Shown here: piece after piece, positions 1 through 8,569 of the stretch
Numbering within the stretch: position 1 is the stretch's first letter
Layout: every line of letters starts with the position of its first letter
Source: Stutzerimonas xanthomarina DSM 18231
GTDB taxonomy: Bacteria > Pseudomonadota > Gammaproteobacteria > Pseudomonadales > Pseudomonadaceae
DNA length: 64,000 bases
Reading direction: 5' to 3'
Assembly: GCF_900129835.1 (NCBI RefSeq)
Contig: NZ_FQXA01000003.1
Span: 558,001-622,000 of the forward strand
The notes under the pieces: generated by a model
Databases searched by the model: none
What the model was told of the DNA's origin: nothing
Seen by the model: the letters and a program-made list of their open reading frames with translations, nothing else
Translations under genes and position numbers: made by a program

Positions 1-1
1 G

Positions 2-1597
2 GTGGGGCTGGCACTGCTGATCGCGGGTCGTCAGGGCGCAGCGGGACTGCCGGTGATTCTGGCCGGCATGGCGCTCAACCTGCTGCTCGGCGCCATCGCC
101 ACGGCGATTCTGCTGCTGCACAACCAGCAGAGCCGCGGGCTGTTCATCTGGGGCGCCGGCGACCTCGGGCAGATCGACTGGCACTGGGTTCAGTGGCTAT
201 GGCCTAAACTGCTGATCGGGTTGCTGGTGATTGCGCTGGCCCCGCGCCCGTTGACGCTGCTGCAGTTGGGCGCCACGGGTGCCAGCGCGCGTGGCCTGTC
301 GCTCTGGCCCGTGATGCTGGCCTTGTTTCTGGCCAGCCTGTGGCTTACCTCGGCAGCCATCACCGCCGTCGGTCTGATCGGCTTCATCGGCTTGATCACA
401 CCGAATCTGGCGCGCTTGTTCGGCGCTCGCTCCGCACGAGACGAGCTGCTCTACAGTGCGCTACTCGGCGCCTTGCTGCTGCTCGGTACGGACACCCTGA
501 CGCTGGCATTGAATCGCTGGTTCTCCGAACTGATCCCCAGCGGCGCGACCGCTGCACTGATCGGCGCTCCGGCCCTGCTCTGGCTGTCGCGCAGACAATT
601 GGCGGCTGAGGATCGGCAAAGCCTGGCGGTACCGTCCGGTGCAGGCCTATTGAACGCGCGCAGGCTGGTCCGCCTGCTGCTGGCCGGGGGCGCGGCAGCA
701 CTCGTCACATTGCTAATCGCACGCGGGCCATCCGGCTGGACCTTTGGCTGGCCGACGGAGGCGCTCTGGTCGCTGCGCTGGCCTCGGCTTCTGGCGGCGA
801 TCGCGGCTGGCTGCGGATTGGCCGTGGCCGGGACGATGCTGCAACGTCTGCTGCGCAACCCCTTGGCCAGCCCCGACATTCTCGGGCTGACGGCGGGCGC
901 GACCCTTGCCGTGGTGCTTGCAGTGATGCTGTTCGGGGCCGGGTCGATGCAACTGATCGCCCCGATCGCCGCCTTTGCCGGCAGCCTTGTGGTGCTCGGC
1001 CTGTTATTGCTGTTTGGTCACCGGCATCACTACTCGCCCGGCATCATGGTGCTGGTCGGGGTTTCACTCGCCGCGCTGCTCAACACCGCCCTGCAGGTCG
1101 GCCTGACGCGCGGCCCGGCCGACGCGCTGGCGTTGCTCGGCTGGCTGGCCGGTTCCACCTATCGAGTCGAAGCGCGCGAGGCGATTGCACTGAGCGGCGG
1201 CGTCGCCGTGCTGGTAGCGATCAGCCTGACCTTGCACCGTGCGCTGACGCTTATTTCGATTGGCAGCGGCGTGGCGCTCAGCCGAGGGCTCGATGTGCCG
1301 CGCGCGCGGCTGGCGCTACTTTTGCTGGTATCGCTGCTGTGCGCGGTTGTGACCAGCCTGCTCGGGCCGGTCGCCTTTCTCGGGCTGTTGGCGCCGCACA
1401 TGGCCGCGCTGCTCGGCGCGCGTCGGGCATTGCCGCAACTGCTGCTCGCCGCGCTGCTGGGCGGTTGGCTGATGCTGGTGTCCGACTGGATCGGTCGCTC
1501 GCTGCTGTTCCCCCTGGAAGTGCCGGTCGGGCTGGTGGCGTCCATTCTCTGCGGGCTGTATTTCCTCTACCTGCTGATCCGGCAGCGCGGCAAATGA
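2..1597 (+). CDS. fhuB: Fused FecCD-type permease for ferric hydroxamates, 5' end cut by window edge
   Basis: Inner-membrane permease of an ABC importer for ferric hydroxamate siderophores. The visible 531 residues hold two homologous FecCD halves in one chain: the end of the first half (about residues 1-200, with GFIGLITPNLAR) and a complete second half (about 225-531, with LLRNPLASPDILGLTAGA and FLGLLAPHMAALL). Both halves carry the conserved G-x-x-x-PH/PN loop that contacts the ATPase. A tandem fusion is typical of FhuB (about 660 residues), so roughly 130 N-terminal residues lie outside the window and the GTG at position 2 is probably internal. Its stop overlaps the fhuD start (ATGA), so the two are translationally coupled. 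The ATPase gene (fhuC) is not visible. Confidence 0.88.
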   Translation: MGLALLIAGRQGAAGLPVILAGMALNLLLGAIATAILLLHNQQSRGLFIWGAGDLGQIDWHWVQWLWPKLLIGLLVIALAPRPLTLLQLGATGASARGLSLWPVMLALFLASLWLTSAAITAVGLIGFIGLITPNLARLFGARSARDELLYSALLGALLLLGTDTLTLALNRWFSELIPSGATAALIGAPALLWLSRRQLAAEDRQSLAVPSGAGLLNARRLVRLLLAGGAAALVTLLIARGPSGWTFGWPTEALWSLRWPRLLAAIAAGCGLAVAGTMLQRLLRNPLASPDILGLTAGATLAVVLAVMLFGAGSMQLIAPIAAFAGSLVVLGLLLLFGHRHHYSPGIMVLVGVSLAALLNTALQVGLTRGPADALALLGWLAGSTYRVEAREAIALSGGVAVLVAISLTLHRALTLISIGSGVALSRGLDVPRARLALLLLVSLLCAVVTSLLGPVAFLGLLAPHMAALLGARRALPQLLLAALLGGWLMLVSDWIGRSLLFPLEVPVGLVASILCGLYFLYLLIRQRGK

Positions 1598-2508
1598 AGC
1601 GCTTGCCGCGCCTCGTCGCGCTGTTCGGCCTGTTGCTGCTGATCGGCAGCCGGTCGCATGCCAGTGAAGCGCCGCGCGTTGCCGCGCTGAGTTGGGAGCC
1701 GGTGGAGCACTTGTTGATGCTGGGCATCGAGCCGGTGGCGGTGGCCGACGCCGATGACTACCGCGCCTGGGTCGTACGGCCTACGCTACCTGAATCAGTG
1801 ACCCCGGTCGGTACGCGCACCGAACCCAACCTGGAACTGTTAGCCCAGCTCGACCTCGACCTGATTGTGATCACCCCGCTGATCGAAGACTTGCGCGACA
1901 AGCTCGAGCGCATCGCACCGGTGGTCGCCTACGGTGACTTCACCCAGGCGCGCGACAATTACCTGATGCAACGCGAGAACTACCTGGCGCTGGCCAAGCG
2001 CATCGGCCGGCTCGATCGAGCCAGAGAGACGCTGGCTGCCATGGATGCACGGTTGAATGCATTGCGCCAACAGCTGCACGCCCATTTCGGCGAGACCCTA
2101 CCGGCTGTCTCCGTGGTGCGCTTTTCCACACCCACCGCCGTGCTGGTGTACGGACCGAATTCGATGCCCGCGCATGCCCTAAGCCTGCTCGGATTGGACA
2201 GCGCCTACGCCACGCCAGTCAGCCGTTGGGGCAACCTGCAACTGCCGGTAACGGTGCTCAGCGAAATAGATGAAGGTGTCGTGCTGCACATCGAGCCTTT
2301 CGCGGCCGGCGAGCGGCTGTTCCGCAGTCGTCTGTGGCAGGGCATGCCTTTCGTCAGGGCCGGGCGCTTCGCCGGCATGCGCCCCGCCTGGACCCACGGC
2401 GGCGTGTTCTGCGTGCAATTTCTAGCCGAAGCCATTACCGAAGCGTTGCTGACGATTCCGCCGACCGCCATTCAGGCGGCCGGCGGCCAGGCCGGTCAAA
2501 CCCCATAG
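1594..2508 (+). CDS. fhuD: Periplasmic ferric-hydroxamate binding protein (FhuD family)
   Basis: Substrate-binding protein delivering ferric hydroxamate to the FhuB permease. The ATG at 1594 overlaps the fhuB stop and gives 304 residues; a longer reading upstream is only the shadow of fhuB. Residues 1-23 form a Sec signal (KRLPRL, then a leucine-rich core, then SRSHA). The mature part opens with RVAALSWEPVEHLLMLGI, the usual first strand and helix of class III siderophore-binding proteins, followed by the EPNLELLAQLDLDLIV element. No lipobox cysteine is seen, so it is probably soluble in the periplasm. It converges on the siderophore receptor, and the adjacent hydroxamate biosynthesis cluster suggests its substrate. 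The exact ligand is inferred. Confidence 0.88.
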   Translation: MKRLPRLVALFGLLLLIGSRSHASEAPRVAALSWEPVEHLLMLGIEPVAVADADDYRAWVVRPTLPESVTPVGTRTEPNLELLAQLDLDLIVITPLIEDLRDKLERIAPVVAYGDFTQARDNYLMQRENYLALAKRIGRLDRARETLAAMDARLNALRQQLHAHFGETLPAVSVVRFSTPTAVLVYGPNSMPAHALSLLGLDSAYATPVSRWGNLQLPVTVLSEIDEGVVLHIEPFAAGERLFRSRLWQGMPFVRAGRFAGMRPAWTHGGVFCVQFLAEAITEALLTIPPTAIQAAGGQAGQTP

Positions 2509-2511
2509 CGA

Positions 2512-2535
2512 CGCGCCGGAGCAAACCCCGGCGCG
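2512..2535. terminator. Hairpin between convergent fhuD and receptor genes
   Basis: Perfect 8-bp GC stem (2512-2519 with 2528-2535) around an 8-nt loop, in the 48-bp gap between two convergent genes. No long T tract follows on either strand, so it may act as a two-way but weak terminator. Confidence 0.5.
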
Positions 2536-2556
2536 CTTGCTTTGTGCTTCCGGGTC

Positions 2557-4746
2557 CTAGTACGCCCAACTCAGCGTGACGGTCGCGTTGCGCGGCGCCG
2601 CGTAGTAGGTCTGCTCCCAGTAGAGGCTGGTCAGGTATTTCTCGTCGAACAGGTTGTTGACGTTGAGCGCGACGTTGAAATGCTCGTCAATGTCGTAGCT
2701 GGCCATCGCATTGACCACCGCGTAGTCATCCTGACGCGTGACGATGGTCTCGCCGCTGGCCGTGGCGCCTTGCTCGCGGGAGATATCGTCCTGCCAGACC
2801 ATACTGCCGCCGACCTTGAGCCCCTGCACCTGAGGCACCTTGTAGGTGGTACCGAGATACAGATAGTTGCGCGGCACATAAGTCCGCACCGTGCGGCCTT
2901 CCTTGTCTTCCAGGGGAAACAGATGGGTCAATCCGGCGCTGGCCTCCCAGTTATCGGTGATCTGGCCGGCGACGGTCAGCTCGTAGCCCTTGGAGATGGC
3001 GTCGACGGCGTTGTAGTAGGACACCCCGGCGCCGGCGTCGAAGCCGCCATATTCCGGCGTGTTCTCCTGCTCGGTACGAAACATCCCGGCGCTGGCATTC
3101 AGCCGGCCGCCGAACCATTCACCCTTGAGCCCACCTTCGACGCTGTCGCCCTCGATGGGATCGACCAGCGTCAGGTCGGCACCCAGCAGGTGCTGTGGGC
3201 TGAAGATCTTGGTGTAGCTGGCATAGGCCGAGTAGTGCTCGCCGAAATCGTAGGTGGCCCCGACATAAGGCGTGGTCTTGGATTCGGCGTAGCTGTGCTC
3301 GTCGCCGATCTGATAGCCGCTGCTGTCCAGCCAGGTGTGATTGGCGCCGAGGATCAGCTTGAGGCGGTCGGTCACGCTGAAGTGCCCCGCGCTGTAAACG
3401 CTACGCCGATAGGTGGTGTAGTCCGCGCCGCTGGTCAAGCCGTTGTCGAAACCCGGCCGCGGGTAGTCGCCGTCGAAACCGGCCGGCAGGGGAACGCCGA
3501 TGGCATCGTCATAGGATGACCAGCGCGATGTCGAGCGTGACCAGTTCGCACCGATCACCGCTTCGTGGGTGCGACCGAACAGCTCGAACGGGCCCTTGAG
3601 GTAGGCATCGCCCACCAGCTGCCGCTCGATGCGGTCGTATTTCGATGCGTAGGTGGACAGCCCCAGCCCGGTGCTGGCATCCGGTATGCCGTAAGCGAGG
3701 AACTGTTCGGCGTCCGAGCTGATTTCGCGATAGTTCAGCGATACGCGCGACTGCCAGCCGCCGCCCCACGCCGTCGTGAGTTCGGTAAAGACCTGCTTGT
3801 CCTGACTGTCCCAGTAGGTCCAGTCCGGCGAATAGCTCTTCGAGCGGCTGTAGTCGATCGGATTGCCCTCGCTGTCGTACACCGACAAGGCGCCCCACAT
3901 GATGCCGTTGGGCCGGTTGCGCTGTTCCGAGTAGCCGAACAACACCGTGTTGCGGTCGCCCAGATCCGCTTCCAGCATCGCCGAGAACACCGTCTTTTCC
4001 AGCGAATAGCGGTCCAGGTAGGAGTCGCCGTCCTGCTGCACGGCGAGCACGCGACCGCGGATGTGGCCTGCATCGTCCAGCGGGCCGGAGACGTCCAGCT
4101 CACCACGCGCGGTGTCCCAGGAGCCATAGCTCAGCGAGGCCTCGGCCTGGAAGTCGCGCGTCGGGCGTTTGCGCACGAAGTTGGCGGTCGCCGCCGGGTT
4201 GCCCGGATTAGCAGTCAGGCCGTTGGCCCCTTTGAGCACTTCAATGTGGTCATACAGGAAAGTGTCGATGTCGCCCATCTGCTCTTCGGAGCTGAACGGC
4301 AAACCGAGGCCGTCGACCTGGAAGTTCGACACGTCGAAGCCACGAACAGAGTAGTAGGTGCGGTCGGTCTCGACCCGCTGCACGTTCACGCCGGCCGCCT
4401 GCAGCGCGTCATTAGCGCTGTCTAGACCGAAGTCATCAAGCTGCTCGCGGGTCAGGGTTACGGCCGTTTGCGGGGTTTCTCGCGGAGAGAGACCAAGCCG
4501 CGTCGCGGTGCTGGTCGAGCCAATGGTGTAGGAGTCGCTTCGTTCGGTGACGCTCGGCGCGGCTTCGCGCTCGGCGGTCACGTCCATCGGGTCCAGTTTC
4601 AGCGGGTCGACTGCCTGTTGGCCGAAGGTTATCGGCGAGGCCAACAGCAGCGCGAAGGGTGCCAGTCGGCAGGCCAGCGCAAGGGTAGACGGACGCGAGA
4701 CGGGAATACCGGCACGCGGCAGCGGGTTGGAGATCACTTCGATCAT
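2557..4746 (-). CDS. TonB-dependent siderophore receptor (FauA/FhuE-like)
   Basis: Outer-membrane receptor for a ferric siderophore, 729 residues. An N-terminal signal region of about 43 residues ends near FGQQA. The segment DPLKLDPMDVTAERE is the likely TonB-box region. The plug follows (about 70-190, with SVRGFDVSNFQVDG and IEVLKGANGL...NPAATANFVRKRPT). A beta-barrel rich in alternating aromatic residues runs to the C-terminal TVTLSWAY, close to the usual terminal aromatic. It is the last gene on the minus strand of the alcaligin-type cluster, 95 bp after alcE, so its substrate is most likely the siderophore made next door, as FauA is for alcaligin in Bordetella. An alternative is a general hydroxamate receptor such as FhuE or FoxA. 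Confidence 0.9.
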   Translation of the reverse strand: MIEVISNPLPRAGIPVSRPSTLALACRLAPFALLLASPITFGQQAVDPLKLDPMDVTAEREAAPSVTERSDSYTIGSTSTATRLGLSPRETPQTAVTLTREQLDDFGLDSANDALQAAGVNVQRVETDRTYYSVRGFDVSNFQVDGLGLPFSSEEQMGDIDTFLYDHIEVLKGANGLTANPGNPAATANFVRKRPTRDFQAEASLSYGSWDTARGELDVSGPLDDAGHIRGRVLAVQQDGDSYLDRYSLEKTVFSAMLEADLGDRNTVLFGYSEQRNRPNGIMWGALSVYDSEGNPIDYSRSKSYSPDWTYWDSQDKQVFTELTTAWGGGWQSRVSLNYREISSDAEQFLAYGIPDASTGLGLSTYASKYDRIERQLVGDAYLKGPFELFGRTHEAVIGANWSRSTSRWSSYDDAIGVPLPAGFDGDYPRPGFDNGLTSGADYTTYRRSVYSAGHFSVTDRLKLILGANHTWLDSSGYQIGDEHSYAESKTTPYVGATYDFGEHYSAYASYTKIFSPQHLLGADLTLVDPIEGDSVEGGLKGEWFGGRLNASAGMFRTEQENTPEYGGFDAGAGVSYYNAVDAISKGYELTVAGQITDNWEASAGLTHLFPLEDKEGRTVRTYVPRNYLYLGTTYKVPQVQGLKVGGSMVWQDDISREQGATASGETIVTRQDDYAVVNAMASYDIDEHFNVALNVNNLFDEKYLTSLYWEQTYYAAPRNATVTLSWAY

Positions 4747-4841
4747 GATGTCTGCTTTCTTATCGGTTGAGGTTGCGGTGCTTGCTGGAAAAAGGTCGAG
4801 TCAGCTCATGGAGTCCGTTCCTGTGCAGGTGAAGGGTGATT

Positions 4842-6005
4842 TCATTCCGGGTACTGCTGCATGACCCCGTGATACCACTGGTGAAAGTGCTGCATGCCCT
4901 CCTCCAGCGGCACCTGATACGGCCCGCTGTCCTCCTCGCCCCGGCGGTACAGCGCGCGACGCCCGGCATCGGTGCGCTCGGCGATTTCGTCGTCCTCGAG
5001 AGCGGTTTCCAGGTAGGCGGCGCGGTGCGCCTGGCACAGTTCCCGGTGGTTCTGGCGTAGCTCGGCCGGGTAATAGAACTCGACGACATTGAGCGTCTCG
5101 TGCACCCCTTGCGGGTATACCGTCGAGAGCACTAGTGCGTACGGAAATACCTCGATCATGTGAGTCGGGTAGTAGCTGGCCCAGATGGCGCCGAACTCGG
5201 GCGACCGACCGCCTCCATGGGCTATGAGCCCCTCGTGCCAGGCGCGATAGGCCTCGGTGCCGGCACGGGCGAGGTTCTGGCTGACTGCGATGCGCTGCAG
5301 GCTGTACCAGTCGCCGTATTCCCAGCTCAGCCCGGTGCTCTGCACGTAGCGGCGCAAACCGGGGTGGAAAGACGCGATGTGATAGTCGTCGTTGTAGATC
5401 TCGATGAAGGTTTTCCAGTTGCACCGACACGGATGCACCTCGACGTGGTCAAGCTCGTATTCGGAGAAGTCCATCTCCGGTCGGTCGAACAAGGCGCCGA
5501 TGTCCTGCGCCGGATCGCGCTCGCCTTCGAACAGAAAACCGCTGACGTTGTACAGCGGATAGCGCGGCAGATTGCGGCAGGGGCGCTCGGGAAACTTCGG
5601 CGCACCGACGATCAGGCCCTGGTTGTCGTAGCTCCATGCATGCAGCGGGCAGAGAATGCGGCCGCCGCTAGCGCCGAGGTTGCCGCGGCGAATGGCGCAG
5701 GGGTCGCTGTCCGGGCCGTGGTCGCCAAGCATCACCGCCTGACGGTGCCGGCAGACGTTGGACAGCAGCTCGATGCCGTGCTCGTTGCGTACCAGAATGC
5801 GGCTGTGCTCGTCCTGCGGTAGCGCGTACCAATCGCCGGGCTGCGGCACCATCTTTTCATGGCCCACATAACGGGCGCTGCGGCGAAAAATCAGCGCCTG
5901 TTCGCGCTCGTAAACAGCCGGATCGCAGTAATCGCGTATCGCCAGCTGCGGCTCGTGCCTGGCGGGTCTGCTGATCACACCGGCCAGCCGGTTGGGGTTG
6001 AACAT
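4842..6005 (-). CDS. alcE: AlcE-like Rieske oxygenase of hydroxamate siderophore synthesis
   Basis: Rieske non-haem iron oxygenase, 387 residues. The ATG at 6005 is chosen because AAGGAG lies 6 nt upstream; a longer reading adds 28 unlikely residues. Rieske ligands are C85-x-H87 and C119-x2-H122. The mononuclear iron site is N-D-D-Y-H209-x4-H214 after NWKTFIEIY. In Bordetella, AlcE of the alcaligin operon is a Rieske protein reported to C-hydroxylate putrescine; the same neighbours here (N-hydroxylase, acyltransferase, NIS synthetase) suggest the same step, giving 2-hydroxyputrescine. A 128-bp gap with a small hairpin separates it from alcC, unlike the overlapping genes upstream. The reaction is inferred from context and family. 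Confidence 0.82.
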   Translation of the reverse strand: MFNPNRLAGVISRPARHEPQLAIRDYCDPAVYEREQALIFRRSARYVGHEKMVPQPGDWYALPQDEHSRILVRNEHGIELLSNVCRHRQAVMLGDHGPDSDPCAIRRGNLGASGGRILCPLHAWSYDNQGLIVGAPKFPERPCRNLPRYPLYNVSGFLFEGERDPAQDIGALFDRPEMDFSEYELDHVEVHPCRCNWKTFIEIYNDDYHIASFHPGLRRYVQSTGLSWEYGDWYSLQRIAVSQNLARAGTEAYRAWHEGLIAHGGGRSPEFGAIWASYYPTHMIEVFPYALVLSTVYPQGVHETLNVVEFYYPAELRQNHRELCQAHRAAYLETALEDDEIAERTDAGRRALYRRGEEDSGPYQVPLEEGMQHFHQWYHGVMQQYPE

Positions 6006-6106
6006 GCAAGGCTCCTTTGGCGCGGATCGACCACGCCGCTCCGCTTCGCTGCCTTTTTTTCCAGGCATGCGAAACCCTGATCTCGGCATTGCTGCCGTGG
6101 GCGAAG

Positions 6107-6122
6107 GGCCCCGTCAGGGGCC
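6107..6122 (-). other. Intercistronic hairpin between alcC and alcE
   Basis: A 6-bp all-GC stem with a 4-nt loop lies in the only sizeable gap of the biosynthetic operon. It has no T tract on the minus strand. It could stabilise an mRNA end or lower expression of the distal genes; the function is inferred only. Confidence 0.35.
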
Positions 6123-6134
6123 AGTTGCGTGGGG

Positions 6135-7997
6135 CTAAACCGGCAGCGCTGCCTCGCTTTTCGCACCTTGCCGCTGTCGCTCGGGGCCGTATGGCGCCAC
6201 GGGGTTGTCCAGCGGCTCGGCCATGATCAGGCTGCCGGCCGGATTGGCCAGGTCGACCATCTGCAGGTTGTTCTTTAGCTGCAGTCGGTTAAGGCACGAA
6301 TGCAGGAAGGTCGGCGCGAAAAAGTCGTAGCGCGCGAACCGCTCCGCCAGCTCCGGGTGCGCGTGCTGGTAGTTCAGCACCGACTCGGCGACGGTGCGCC
6401 AGAACTGCGTTTCCTCAAGCGTGCCGCTCTCCTCCAGCAGCGGTGCCATGTGACGGAACACACCGTCGAAGATGTCGATGAAGATGCCGAGAATCTTGAA
6501 ATCCTCCGGCACGTCGACCGCCAAACGCTCGAGCCCTTCCGGCATCTGCGCGTCCTTGTCGAGGATGGCCGACTCTTCGGCGATGTCCTTCATGAACACC
6601 CGCGTCGGCACGTGGCCTTCGAGCACTAGAATCAGATTCTCGCCGTGCGGCATGAACACCAGGTGATGCGCGTAGAAGCAGTGCACTACCGGGATCAGGA
6701 AGGCGTCGAGATAGCGCCTCAGCCAAGCCTTTGCCGTAAGGCCGGAGCGACCGATCAGCTCGGGCAGCAAGGGCACGCCCTGCGGATCGACGTGCAGCAG
6801 CGCGGCCATGGTCATCAGCCGCTCGCCGGGTTGTAGCCGCGGGATCGGGCTTTCCCGCCAGAGCGCCGAGAGCATCTTCTTGTAGGGGCTGTCGGTTTCC
6901 AGCGCCGCCTCGTAGTAGCGGTTGCGGTAACCGACCGACGCCACCTCGCGCAGGATGCCGAAGCCGTGGTCGCGCAGCACCGGATCGGCGCTGATCAGTT
7001 CGTCGAGGTAGGCGTTGATCGCCGGCGTGCCAGCCATGTAATACGGCGACAGGCCGCGCATGAACCCCATATTGAGCACCGACAGCGAGGTTTTCACGTA
7101 GCAGCGCTCGGGCTCGGAAACATTGAAATAGGTCCGCACCGACTGCTGTGCGCAGTAGTGATCGCCGCTGAGCCCGAGCGGCACGATGCGGCGCTCGGCG
7201 ATGTCGGCGGCGAACATCATCGACAGCTTGTTAAACCACTGCCAGGGATGCGCCGGCATGAACAGGTAGTCGGCCGGGTCCAGGCCCTCGCCGGCCAAAT
7301 GCCGACGCAAGGTGATGAGGCGTTCACTACCCAGCTCCTGGCGCAGCAGGTTTTCGTGATCGAGCCCGGGCACGGCAGCAAAATGCGCTTTGTCGCGGTG
7401 CACGGCCAGCCAGACGATGGCGAAACGCCCGCCGGTCTCGGGTGCATAGCTGTGGTAGTCGAGCGAATCGAAGCCCAGCCGGCCATTGTTGGCGACGAAG
7501 CCCGGGTGACCTTCAATCATCGCGGATTCGAGCGTTTGATAGTCGGCATCGGCCAGCTCGGCGCTGCTCAAAGCCTGGCGCCCATGTTTGTAGGCCGCAC
7601 CGTACAGGGTGCTGCTGATCTCGTCGAGGTACACCGGCAGCTTGTCCGCCGGGATGCCCAGCGTGCGCTTGAAGTCGATGACGAAGGTCAACGCATCGAG
7701 CGGCTGCGCCTGTTCATCGACGAGTCGCTCTATGCTCGCGACGTTCACATGCCAGTGCCGCAGCGCCATGCGCCGGGCCTCGAACCGATAACGACAGCCC
7801 GGCGTGTCGGACACCAACTCATAGCGACGCCAACCGGCACGCCCCGTCTCGCCCAGCGCCGTTGGGGCGAACACCTGCTCGTGAGTGAACTCCGCGATGG
7901 CTTTGCGCACCAGCAGCCGGTTCACCTTGCGCCACACCTCGGGTTGCAGATGCGTGACTGCCGATGCGGGGCGATCGAGACTCGGGGACGTCGTCAT
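6135..7997 (-). CDS. alcC: IucA/IucC-family NIS siderophore synthetase (AlcC-like)
   Basis: NRPS-independent siderophore synthetase, 620 residues, expected to adenylate and couple (and possibly cyclise) N-hydroxy-N-succinyl-diamine units. The ATG at 7997 overlaps the alcB stop (ATGA) and follows GGAGG; a longer 729-residue reading runs through alcB in the wrong frame. Family marks: FMPAHPWQW near residue 245, VKTSLSVLNMGFMRG near 300, and the C-terminal FhuF-type region with HLVFMPHGENLILVLEG (about residue 470). There is a single synthetase and no citrate-type partner, which fits a macrocyclic dihydroxamate (alcaligin, putrebactin, bisucaberin type) rather than aerobactin, which needs IucA and IucC. 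Confidence 0.9.
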   Translation of the reverse strand: MTTSPSLDRPASAVTHLQPEVWRKVNRLLVRKAIAEFTHEQVFAPTALGETGRAGWRRYELVSDTPGCRYRFEARRMALRHWHVNVASIERLVDEQAQPLDALTFVIDFKRTLGIPADKLPVYLDEISSTLYGAAYKHGRQALSSAELADADYQTLESAMIEGHPGFVANNGRLGFDSLDYHSYAPETGGRFAIVWLAVHRDKAHFAAVPGLDHENLLRQELGSERLITLRRHLAGEGLDPADYLFMPAHPWQWFNKLSMMFAADIAERRIVPLGLSGDHYCAQQSVRTYFNVSEPERCYVKTSLSVLNMGFMRGLSPYYMAGTPAINAYLDELISADPVLRDHGFGILREVASVGYRNRYYEAALETDSPYKKMLSALWRESPIPRLQPGERLMTMAALLHVDPQGVPLLPELIGRSGLTAKAWLRRYLDAFLIPVVHCFYAHHLVFMPHGENLILVLEGHVPTRVFMKDIAEESAILDKDAQMPEGLERLAVDVPEDFKILGIFIDIFDGVFRHMAPLLEESGTLEETQFWRTVAESVLNYQHAHPELAERFARYDFFAPTFLHSCLNRLQLKNNLQMVDLANPAGSLIMAEPLDNPVAPYGPERQRQGAKSEAALPV

Positions 7998-8569
7998 GGG
8001 GCCTGTTCCTCCAGTGATTGAGCGAAATCGTGGGGCGAGCAGAACGCCAGCCGGGCGGTCTTGCCCGGCAGCGCCATGGTGCCGGCGTCGACAAAGCCGA
8101 CCAGCCGGTTGAGGCGATGCACCCGTTCGTTGCGCAGGTCCGGCTCGACCACCACCCGCTGAGCAGCGAGCGCATCGAAGAGAAAGGCCATGACGGTGCG
8201 CAGCACGTCGCGGGTGTAATGACGGATCGGCCGCTGCGATGGGCCGACAAAAAAGTGCATGCCGATGTCGCCGGGCTGCACCGGATAGCAGTCGCCGAGT
8301 AGGTCGCGGCGCGGGTCGTAGCATTCGAGGACGAACGCAGGGCTGTCGTCGTAATAGCCGAGGTAGGCCTGCAGGCCGTGCGTCGCGGCATCTCGATAGA
8401 AATCGATGGTTGCCTCGATGCTCATGTTCTGCATGTTCCAGAAATGCGCGTAGTCCATCTGGTACCAGGGCTGGATGGTCGCCACGTCTTCATCCAGGCA
8501 CAGCGGGCGCAGGCCGAAAGCTGGGTTCAGCGCGGCGCGGTTGTCTGCCGGCTTGATCAATTCAGGCAT
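7994..8569 (-). CDS. alcB: N-acyltransferase of hydroxamate synthesis (AlcB/IucB family, GNAT fold)
   Basis: Acyl-CoA-dependent N-hydroxydiamine acyltransferase, 191 residues; in alcaligin-type pathways it adds succinyl to the N-hydroxyl amine. The ATG at 8569 has GGAGG 6 nt upstream. Conserved AlcB/IucB features: DEDVATIQPWYQMDYAHFWNMQ near the start, YYDDSPAFVLECYDPRRD, the GDIGMHFFVGP strand, and the CoA-loop-like RVVVEPDLRNERVHRLNRLVGF at about 150-170. It overlaps the exporter gene by 8 bp upstream and alcC by 4 bp downstream, so the three are translationally coupled. Succinyl as donor is an inference from the alcaligin parallel; acetyl is the alternative. Confidence 0.87.
   Translation of the reverse strand: MPELIKPADNRAALNPAFGLRPLCLDEDVATIQPWYQMDYAHFWNMQNMSIEATIDFYRDAATHGLQAYLGYYDDSPAFVLECYDPRRDLLGDCYPVQPGDIGMHFFVGPSQRPIRHYTRDVLRTVMAFLFDALAAQRVVVEPDLRNERVHRLNRLVGFVDAGTMALPGKTARLAFCSPHDFAQSLEEQAP

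Noticed and set aside
6107-6122. Full terminator ending the siderophore operon after alcC
   Set aside because: Short stem with no T tract; alcE and the receptor follow in the same direction and belong to the same pathway, so the operon probably continues.
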